The translations under genes and the position numbers were made by a program. From Spirulina sp. SIO3F2 (lineage in GTDB: Bacteria > Cyanobacteriota > Cyanobacteriia > Cyanobacteriales > Spirulinaceae): a stretch of DNA of 51,356 bases. Positions 25,564 through 33,700 of the stretch are shown piece after piece. The notes below the pieces were generated by a model. The model saw nothing but the letters and a program-made list of their open reading frames with translations. It did no database searches and had not been told where the DNA came from. The DNA is taken from the NCBI GenBank assembly GCA_010672165.1, contig JAAHHN010000020.1, positions 1 to 51,356 on the forward strand, written 5' to 3'. Each line of letters opens with the position of its first letter. Position 1 is the stretch's first letter.

Positions 25564-25595
25564 AAACCGCTGGCGATCTAGATCGCCAGCGGTTT
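25564..25595. terminator. Perfect palindromic terminator after psbJ
   Basis: The 32 bases are a perfect palindrome centred between 25579 and 25580. AAACCGCTGGCGATCT is followed directly by its reverse complement, giving a GC-rich stem flanked by A and T residues. It can act in either orientation and closes the psbEFLJ unit. Confidence 0.8.
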
Positions 25596-25744
25596 AGTTG
25601 ATCATCACTGCCCTAATTTATGCTTGGGTTCATGCATAGAATGCTGCTTTAGCAAACCCGCTGACCGTTGATTGCACTCTGTTAATTTCGATCAGAAAAT
25701 GTAACAATCTCTCGTCAGCCCTCTGCTCTACAATCGGGAAACAT

Positions 25745-27793
25745 ATGCCGTTGAGATGGTTGCCTATGTTGCCAGACTTGCTTGTCCGCCGCCAAACCCA
25801 CTTTGTGCTCTGGCGGCCGGGGATTATTACCCCACCCCCTTGCTTATTTATTGGCACTTTGTCTCAATGGCTGACAACCTACGATACCTTTCAGGAAATC
25901 CCACTGGCTCCTGATCCAGAATTTCCTGATCTTTGGATGGTAGCCGCAGCCGACTGTGGCTTAACGGATGGCCAAGTCTACGCCTATTGGTTTAAGGTCA
26001 AAAACACTAATCCTTACCCCTTTGCAGGGGACGATGAGATTCTTTATTGTACTGATCCACTTGCGACGACGGTCGATCGCCGCCCCTCCCGGCTCGCTCC
26101 TTGTCCATCTGAATCAGGTGGTGTCGAAAGCCAAGACCCAGCGAGTGTTATTCTCTATCGACATTCTCGCCTTTATGCCTGTGACCCTGATGGGCGGGAA
26201 ATCCGGTGGTGGGGCAAGCATCCTGACCCGCAAATGCCTGCCAATAATAACCTTGTGATCTATGAGCTGCCAACCCGGTGGACAAGGGCTGATGCAGGTT
26301 TGGGCAAAGGATCTTTTGGTGATATTGTGGCGCTGATTGCTCCTGAGGTGCTACCCCCGTCTCACCCCGAGATTGCGGACTTGGGTAAGGGTCGGGCTCA
26401 TTTGCTTGAACTAGGGGCTAATGCCCTCGAAGTCTTGCCACCTGCCGACAGCGATGATGTGCTCGAATGGGGCTATGGCACCTCGAACTTTTTGGCTGCG
26501 GATCATGAACTGGGGGTTCCGGATGGGGCGATCGCGCCCCACGCCATGACCGATTTAGCGCATCTGGTTGATGTTTGTCATCAGCATGGCATTCGCTTTT
26601 TTATTGATGTGGTGATGGCCTTTGCCCGAAATCACCCCTACCAGAACATTAATTTCCTGGACTTCTTTGTGCATTGGGGATCAGGTGACCCGGAGCAGAC
26701 GGGACGTGAAGGTTTTGGGGGCGACCTTTTGAAATATAACTATTGGGTTGAGGGTTATCATCCCCTGACGGGTGAGCAGAGTTGGTTTTGCCCTAGTCGA
26801 GAATATATGAAGGTCTATTTGGCCCATTGGCTTGAACAATATCGGGTGGACGGTTTGCGGCTCGATAGTGTTAATAATGTGGGGAACTATGACTTTATTG
26901 AGGAAGTGCGGAATTTTTCGCGGGCGTTTTGGTGCGATCGCGGCGGGGAAGATGAGCAGTTTCTGGTGGTGGGGGAAGAACTCTCGGTGCCGATTACCCT
27001 GATCCATCAGGGGCGTTTGGACGGGTTGTGGAATGAGAAGTTTAAGCAAGCGGTGCGTCAGGTCATTTTAGGTAATCCTGGGGCGGGCGATCGCAGTTTT
27101 GAATGGACGGTGCGCAAGCTGATTGACTGTCGCTTTTTGGGCTTTAAGGATGGCACGCAGGTGGTCAACTATCTGACGTCCCATGATGTGGGGGGCTACG
27201 AAAATGAGCGCATTTACGATTATTTGGTCAATCGGGGGATTACTGACCCCCCAGAGATTAGCCGCCGCATTAAACTGGCCTTTGTCTGTTTGCTCACGGC
27301 GGTGGGCATCCCGATGATCTTGGCGGGGGATGAGTTTGGTGATCAGCATGATCTGGATTTAAGCGATGAGCATAGTAACCACAAGCAGGTCGATCCGGTA
27401 AATTTTGACCGCTTACACCAGCCCTGGCGACGAGACTTGTTTGATTATGTGGCGCGGTTGGTCAAGTTCCGGACGGCAGCTCCTGCCTTGGCTCTTAATG
27501 ACACAGACTTTTTGCACATCGATTATGCTGAGGGCAAAAAGGTAGTGGTTTGGCAGCGGGGGGCGGGACGCGATCGCGTAGTCGTTCTAGCCAATTTTTC
27601 AGACTATGGCACGCCTGATCCCTTTAGTCCAGCGGCGGAATATGTGGTGCGGCGTTGGCCGAAGACGCCGGAGGGGTTGTGCTGGCATGAGGTGACGCAG
27701 GATCGGGTTGTGCTACCGGATTCAGTGGGTCGGGAGCCGATTTTCCCGTGGGAGGCGAAGGTGTATCATCTGACGGAGGCGGTAACGGAGTAA
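25745..27793 (+). CDS. GH13 alpha-amylase-family glucanohydrolase/transferase
   Basis: About 682 residues. An N-terminal carbohydrate-binding-like beta domain (about 1-150, WLTTYDTFQEIPLAPDPEFPDLW) precedes a GH13 TIM barrel. Catalytic residues appear intact: nucleophile Asp in VDGLRLDSVNN (about 374), acid Glu in VVGEELS (about 410) and the transition-state Asp in LTSHDVGG (about 480). The arrangement resembles isoamylase or debranching-like and trehalohydrolase-like enzymes of glycogen metabolism, but substrate is not fixed by what I see. No signal peptide. It lies downstream of psbEFLJ but behind its terminator, so it is separately transcribed. Confidence 0.8.
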   Translation: MPLRWLPMLPDLLVRRQTHFVLWRPGIITPPPCLFIGTLSQWLTTYDTFQEIPLAPDPEFPDLWMVAAADCGLTDGQVYAYWFKVKNTNPYPFAGDDEILYCTDPLATTVDRRPSRLAPCPSESGGVESQDPASVILYRHSRLYACDPDGREIRWWGKHPDPQMPANNNLVIYELPTRWTRADAGLGKGSFGDIVALIAPEVLPPSHPEIADLGKGRAHLLELGANALEVLPPADSDDVLEWGYGTSNFLAADHELGVPDGAIAPHAMTDLAHLVDVCHQHGIRFFIDVVMAFARNHPYQNINFLDFFVHWGSGDPEQTGREGFGGDLLKYNYWVEGYHPLTGEQSWFCPSREYMKVYLAHWLEQYRVDGLRLDSVNNVGNYDFIEEVRNFSRAFWCDRGGEDEQFLVVGEELSVPITLIHQGRLDGLWNEKFKQAVRQVILGNPGAGDRSFEWTVRKLIDCRFLGFKDGTQVVNYLTSHDVGGYENERIYDYLVNRGITDPPEISRRIKLAFVCLLTAVGIPMILAGDEFGDQHDLDLSDEHSNHKQVDPVNFDRLHQPWRRDLFDYVARLVKFRTAAPALALNDTDFLHIDYAEGKKVVVWQRGAGRDRVVVLANFSDYGTPDPFSPAAEYVVRRWPKTPEGLCWHEVTQDRVVLPDSVGREPIFPWEAKVYHLTEAVTE

Positions 27794-27794
27794 C

Positions 27795-28598
27795 TCATCC
27801 CTTCAGGAGTGTTGAGCAATCCCCAGACGATTTTCCTGTTTTCAGCCCACCAATCAAAGCGCCGGAATACACACAGCGTACAGGGCCAAGTATTGGCTGA
27901 GTATTGGTTTGAATATCGTTGATTTGGCTTCCATTGGTGGGGACACTCACAACGAAAATCGCGCCCGATTCAGGCTCATTAGCTGCATTTTGTGAGCCAG
28001 GTGTATTACCGATCGCGCCTGTGTAGTCAAAAGTGATGCGATACTTTGGGGGTTGGTTATCCACATTGGTGTCATCGGAAATTGTGATCAGGTTTTTATT
28101 CGTGCTGGCAAAAGCATATCCCCCTGATAGAACATCTTCCACATCATTTTCATTTCCATGTTCCTTTCCACCCGAACGTTTCTTATTCAAATTTGTGGCA
28201 ATGATCACCTCATTAGTGTTGAGACTCACACCACCATCAATTTTGCCCGCTGACCAAGCTGCATCCATCGCTTGCTGTTCTTCGTTGTTAAACGTGTTCC
28301 CCTCACCACTTGCGGGTACATTTAAACTTGCTGGATAAACCGCAATCTGTGGAATTCCGTCCACCGAACGAAACCCCACGCTATAGGCAACTTTATTTTT
28401 TTGGGCTTGGTTCTTAGCCCGCTCAATAGCTTGGAGTACCGCATCATTGACCGCATTGACACGACGCTGTCGCACAAACCCGAGCCAGCTTGGCCCTAAG
28501 ATTGCCGCCAAAATGCCAATAATTACCACCACAACAATCAGTTCAATCAGGGTAAAACCGCTTTGAGAATTAGGTTTAGGAGTTGAAAGCCAGCGCAT
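27795..28598 (-). CDS. Pseudopilin, FimT/GspH-like (hps cluster)
   Basis: A 267-residue prepilin-like protein. The type IV leader ends at G, followed by FTLIELIVVVVIIGILAAIL with Glu5, the prepilin peptidase and methylation signature. After the N-terminal helix (VNAVNDAVLQAIERAKNQAQ) there is a globular beta domain. It is the fourth gene of a minus-strand series hpsA-hpsB-hpsC-this gene. In Nostoc punctiforme, hpsB, hpsC and hpsD encode pseudopilins downstream of hpsA, so this may be HpsD-like, but that is inferred from order only. Its stop falls 2 bp after that of the convergent GH13 gene. Confidence 0.8.
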   Translation of the reverse strand: MRWLSTPKPNSQSGFTLIELIVVVVIIGILAAILGPSWLGFVRQRRVNAVNDAVLQAIERAKNQAQKNKVAYSVGFRSVDGIPQIAVYPASLNVPASGEGNTFNNEEQQAMDAAWSAGKIDGGVSLNTNEVIIATNLNKKRSGGKEHGNENDVEDVLSGGYAFASTNKNLITISDDTNVDNQPPKYRITFDYTGAIGNTPGSQNAANEPESGAIFVVSVPTNGSQINDIQTNTQPILGPVRCVYSGALIGGLKTGKSSGDCSTLLKG

Positions 28599-28689
28599 GG
28601 TCTTGATGTTTTGAGAAAGGATAAAGGCAAATGCTGGTTAACGGTCTCAGCCTCCATCATTAGGGTTTAAATTTGGAGCCAGGTTATCG

Positions 28690-29925
28690 TTATTGGAATA
28701 ATCGCCCTTCCAATTGCACTTCTGCTGAAACTGTTGGAAATAAAGCACTTCGTTTCTCATAGAAAAATATATTTCGTGCTTTAGAGAGGATGTCTGTGCT
28801 ATTTACATGATTAGTCCTGATCTTAGATAAAGCATTTCCCCGTAAGAAAATCTTGGCAATGCTTTGCTCTGAGTTCACACAGGCATAAAAGCTATAGGTT
28901 CGGAACTGAGTTGCAGCTTCCGTTGGGGCTGGATTCGGTGCTGGGTTTGGACTGCCATAATAAGGCGACTGAATCCAGCTTTTCTGAGACTCCGCACCAG
29001 TGCCATTATCAACCGCAGGACAAACCAGTCGTGGTAAGGTTTCCCCCTCTCGGTTAGCAATATCAATCGTGGTGTTATCGATGTTATCCACCAAGATTTG
29101 CATTGAACTGTTGTCGTAGGCTTCAGCAGGATAGGGGGTTGTGCCTTCAGAGTTTACTGCACCATCCCAGCGGTTCATTTTGCTGCGGATATCGTCGCCT
29201 TCCAAGCTCAAATCGAATGGGCCATAACCCGCATCGCGCTCTTTAACTGATTGAGCTGGGCTCAGCCTCAATTCAACCAGCTCATTGCCGCCATTGGTGA
29301 CACCGGCTGAGACCTCAAACCGGCCAATTCGAGCTGTATCCGACCAAACTGAATTGGTAACCGGATTAGCCTCTGGATTTGCTTTGGCCAAGATGAGATA
29401 GTAGGCGACAAACGAATATACAAATGTATCATCACAGAAATTGCGGTTACTGGGAATGGTGCAATCTTGTGTGGTATTTCCACTACCGATAGGGCTACCG
29501 TCTTCAACCACACGACGTGTCCAAAAGGCTAATGCTGGGATGCAAAGGTTGGCATCGTTACAGTGGGTAACTGGAATAACCGGGGGAATTTGATCGCGAA
29601 TGCCCGAATTGATTTCGTCGTTGATATTGAGATCGCGGGTCAACGCTACTGAATCGTAGATGTAGATGGCCTGTTGCAGATCGCGGGCGATGAAATCAGC
29701 CGCAGCTTGCAAGTCCTGTTCGGTTATGGCTTTAGCCTGTTCACGGCGATCGGTGCTAATCAGGTTAACCGCCAAACTCAATAGCGGAATCATCACCAGC
29801 ACTGCAATGATCAGACCCACCAGCAGCTCAATCAGCGTAAAGCCACGATGAGCCGATCGCTTGAGCTGTAACTGAAGTAACCATCTTAAGGTGTGTTTGA
29901 GTTGAGAAATTGTTCTCGAATACAT
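28690..29925 (-). CDS. hpsC: Pseudopilin HpsC-like
   Basis: A 411-residue prepilin with signature RGFTLIELLVGLIIAVLVMI, then a helix and a long C-terminal domain. The start at ATG 29925 (MYSRTISQLKHTL) has AGGGG 7-8 bases upstream. A frame extension to 29970 would overlap hpsB by 29 bases and is less likely. In Nostoc, HpsB-D are needed with HpsA for secretion of the hormogonium polysaccharide that supports gliding. The assignment is from recognised family sequence (LLSLAVNLISTDRREQAKAI) and gene order. Confidence 0.8.
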   Translation of the reverse strand: MYSRTISQLKHTLRWLLQLQLKRSAHRGFTLIELLVGLIIAVLVMIPLLSLAVNLISTDRREQAKAITEQDLQAAADFIARDLQQAIYIYDSVALTRDLNINDEINSGIRDQIPPVIPVTHCNDANLCIPALAFWTRRVVEDGSPIGSGNTTQDCTIPSNRNFCDDTFVYSFVAYYLILAKANPEANPVTNSVWSDTARIGRFEVSAGVTNGGNELVELRLSPAQSVKERDAGYGPFDLSLEGDDIRSKMNRWDGAVNSEGTTPYPAEAYDNSSMQILVDNIDNTTIDIANREGETLPRLVCPAVDNGTGAESQKSWIQSPYYGSPNPAPNPAPTEAATQFRTYSFYACVNSEQSIAKIFLRGNALSKIRTNHVNSTDILSKARNIFFYEKRSALFPTVSAEVQLEGRLFQ

Positions 29926-29941
29926 AGTGTTTCCCCTGATG

Positions 29942-30715
29942 CTAGTTGCATTGACCTTGATTGGTTCCAATGTTGATCCGCGTACAGTAAGCGTCGAGAT
30001 TGGTTTGGGATGTGTTGATGGCAGTGGTCATTTCCACAATCGGCAATGCACGGCTGCCCATGCCTGAAGTAACCAGCGAGGCTTGGGTCTGGGCACGGTC
30101 AGCATTGGGGTTATCGCTACTTTTTTTAAGGATTACGGCTGGATTTTGGCCAAAAGCATTAGCCCGATAAACCCGAATGCCGATCTGGTAGCCCGCATCA
30201 GGGCGAACCGCTGCTTCATCAACATTGGTGTTGTTGTAATTAGCTGGGTCAGTTCCCACCCCAGCTTGCAAACCAAAGGCTTGGATAACAAAGTCCTTGG
30301 GACTGGTGCTCGTGCATTGATTATCCCCATCTTGATCGACGCAGTAGAGCGCCCAAGCGTTGGTATCAACGGGGGAATTGCAGTACGTGTTGGCGGTGGG
30401 GCAATTGATGTCACCCGAAGGCGGCACAATAACATCATCCAATTGCAAGGCGACAGGCTCAGCGCCGTTGCCCGTTTGGTTGATGGGCGGATCGGCGATC
30501 GTGTTGGCAACAACCCCATTCATAAAGCCCCGCGCTGCCTGCAAGCCCAGCTCACCCCGGCGAGCTTGCACCCGCGTCGCCGCAGAAAAGGCAACGATCG
30601 GGCCAATACCCACAATCAAGATCGCCACCACCACCACCGCCAACAGCGATTCGATGATTGTGAATCCAGATTCATTGGGAGGGGCGGCAAGGTTGAGATG
30701 GGGTTTGAGCTTCAT
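29942..30715 (-). CDS. hpsB: Pseudopilin HpsB-like
   Basis: A 257-residue prepilin with ESGFTIIESLLAVVVVAILI (Glu5 present), followed by VAFSAATRVQARRGELGLQAARGF, which resembles the HpsB family. The C-terminal domain is rich in Asn and Asp and has several Cys residues, perhaps disulfides outside the cell. It lies between hpsA and hpsC with short gaps (41 and 16 bp), so these form one operon. Confidence 0.82.
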   Translation of the reverse strand: MKLKPHLNLAAPPNESGFTIIESLLAVVVVAILIVGIGPIVAFSAATRVQARRGELGLQAARGFMNGVVANTIADPPINQTGNGAEPVALQLDDVIVPPSGDINCPTANTYCNSPVDTNAWALYCVDQDGDNQCTSTSPKDFVIQAFGLQAGVGTDPANYNNTNVDEAAVRPDAGYQIGIRVYRANAFGQNPAVILKKSSDNPNADRAQTQASLVTSGMGSRALPIVEMTTAINTSQTNLDAYCTRINIGTNQGQCN

Positions 30716-30756
30716 AGTGATTGGGAGAGCTAAACAATAAGCAGGGGTGAGCGGGT

Positions 30757-33700
30757 TTAGTTGTTGAGCGTATTTTCTCGACAGAATGTGCCAGAGGGGA
30801 GCTGATCGGTGTTGATCACAGGAGAAGAAGCATTTTGGATTGGATTGTCGTCGATCTCGCCATTGGTGTTACGTTGGATGGGGGTAGCACAGAGTAGGGT
30901 GCGTACCCAGTCGTCGCGGCGGCTGACTTCTCGGTAGAACTCATTGGGGTCTTCGGTGGGGGGTAAGCCGAACTGTTGAGAAAAGAGGTCAGGGGACTGG
31001 GACAAGATGCCCACATCAAAACCCCATTGACGACCCGGCGGACGGTAGTGGTTAAAACGACCGTTACCTGTTAGGTATCGCTGCTTATAGCCATAGAGAG
31101 AAGCATCTGTATCATAGTTATACCCTAACCGATACATTGAGTTGAATGGGCCCGTCGCATAGGCACTCCGTTGTAGCTGGATAAATGAGCCCTTGATTTC
31201 TGCGGTTTCTTCCTGACTCGATGGTGTCCAGTTCTCTAAGAAGCGGGGTAGATTCGCTACACCCCCATTGGATTCACCATCAGTTCCGTTGGATCGGGGT
31301 GGGGCATCGCCCGTTGCCATAATCAGGTTGAAATGGATGTTGTTGCCATAATCACTGACTTGGGGTAACCAATTTGTGTTGTTATAAGGCTGGTTTGCAC
31401 TTCCAGACACATTGACATTGTCAGTTCGAACTGCTGAGTTAATTTGCATAACAGGCACAAGCTGAGGATGTCTTAGCGTATTTGGATTGCCAGTGTTCCA
31501 ACCTTGAAGACCAATTGGTGTATTGTTATCACGGTAGTCACTTTTGTTAGTAACAATGCCTGCATCAGTATCGCTTGTTGCAGGTGCATACCATAAAACA
31601 TTAGGTTGATTGTTACGAGGTTCCTTTACACTGAATGGCTTACATTCAACGCGATTTCCTGTACTAAGGTATTGGAAAGTAAGCGAAGTGCCTGAGGAAG
31701 CAGCTGGGACACTAGATGATATGTCGCCACTATCATAAGTGTTGCAGAAGACTTCCTGGGTTGTTTCGTCAATCGCAATAGGAATCGGAAAATTGAGGTT
31801 ATCCAGAATTAGGTAGCCTTCGTTATTCTCATAGTAGGATTTGTCTCGGCTGCTTCCATGTAAAGTATCGAGATCAATATCAGAGGTGTAGCGCAAGAAG
31901 GCAACCCGGCGTGGGAAACGTTGGAAATTAGGACTTGGTGCAATTGCTGTTGAACCAGAATCAGTACTCGTAACTAAAGTTGGTGCAGTCGAATCAAGTT
32001 GATTGGATGCGTTATTGCCACTACTATCAATCACCCAATCCTGAGCTGGATCGCATTGAGAAACGGGTAGCTTTTGGCAACTTTCCATCAGATATTCATA
32101 TCGATTGTCAACTCGACGTTGCACTGGACTGATCAGGTTATTGAAGTAACTGCTATTGAGCACAATATTAGTAAAACCCACATTGTTCTGCTCAGAATAC
32201 TTCTCGTCACGGAGATCCCCCGCCGCTCGGTTATGGCTAGCACCATCACGCCGTAGCCAGGAGGAAACAAACGCATCATTACTGACTGTTGGATTACTAG
32301 AGAGGCCATTCACACCCAGCGAAGCATGGTTGAAGCCGTCATCTTTTCGGAGTCCATTAATGTGCTTATAGTTGGCATCATTAAACGGCGCAGCAGGGAA
32401 AAGAGTCTCATATTCACTCTTCATCTGGAAATCGGCGGCAAGTAAGCCTTTGGAATCAAAGGGAAATGCCTCATGAAGCCGCAAATTTGCACCACCTGTC
32501 AACAGCACCTTAGAGTCCCGGAAAAGGTTATCCGATTGGTTATTGCGGATATCGTAGTCGCCCTCATTCCGAAAACCAAAGCGATAGCGCTCTGAAAGCA
32601 GCGTCATCGCATCGCTAAGGACGTTGGCAACACGCCATTTATCCCCTTGAGTGCAATCTGCGAGGCGCTCATCGTTATTACGGCAGGCGAACTGTTTATC
32701 AAGCTGGGCTTCAGTGCGGTTGTAGAAGTTGCTCCAATCCGCAGCCAAGAGTTGGGTGAACTCTTCAACCACTTGTTTATCAGGTCGTTCATGAACATTA
32801 AACCCTGGACGATCGTTTGCGTTACCACTGTCAGCGCGTTCCCCTTTGATGTAGACCGGCAGATTGGATGCCAGGGTCAAGCCCTTTTCCGTGGTTAATT
32901 TATCATCATCCTCCTCAGCCAGAAACCTGTTGTTCGGGTCACGATTGAGTTCCCGGCCATTAATCAGCAGAATGCCATTGGGGCGGCGGGTGGGATCAAG
33001 CCAATAGTCCGTGGCACTGACCTTATCCGCAGGCACTCGTTCGTTGGGTTCGTTTTCCACCAATGCCGTTACTGGATCGCTGCTGAGGGTCTGACCCGTG
33101 AGTGCCTCAGGATCAGTGGGGCGATCGCTGGCATCGGGCAGGGCATCATCACGGGTGGCATAGATAATGCCACTCATGGGAAACATATATTCTTTGTCAG
33201 GAAAGCCTGTCTGCACAGCACTAGGGTCAGGAACCCGCAGGGCAGGGTCATTGTTGTTGTTACTGCCCCGGCGCAGACGTTTGAGGTCAATGACCGTTGC
33301 CCGAATCTCCATCGGGAGACGTTGCTCAACTTCTAGGTCATATTGTGGCTCACTGTTGTTCTGGAAATCGCTTTGCCCATCTGTGAGGCGTTGCAAGGTG
33401 TAGGAGTGCTGATATTGCGCGTCTCCATTTCTTTTGGCCTTCTCAACGGATTTGATCTGACGACCATCCAAGAAGGCAATTTCTTGGATGGCACCATTCA
33501 CCAAAGTAAAGCCACCAATAGGAGTTTCATTCGCACCAGTCCCTTCATTGATCAAAATATCTATCCCACAGTAAGCCGCATCAATAGCAGCACGATCAGC
33601 GAGGGTCAAGTCATTTTGATTGCCCTTGTCCAGTGCTTTCTTGAGGGCTGCATTAACTGGCCGCCCATTGGGATAAACCAAATTAGCTTGATACCTCAAT

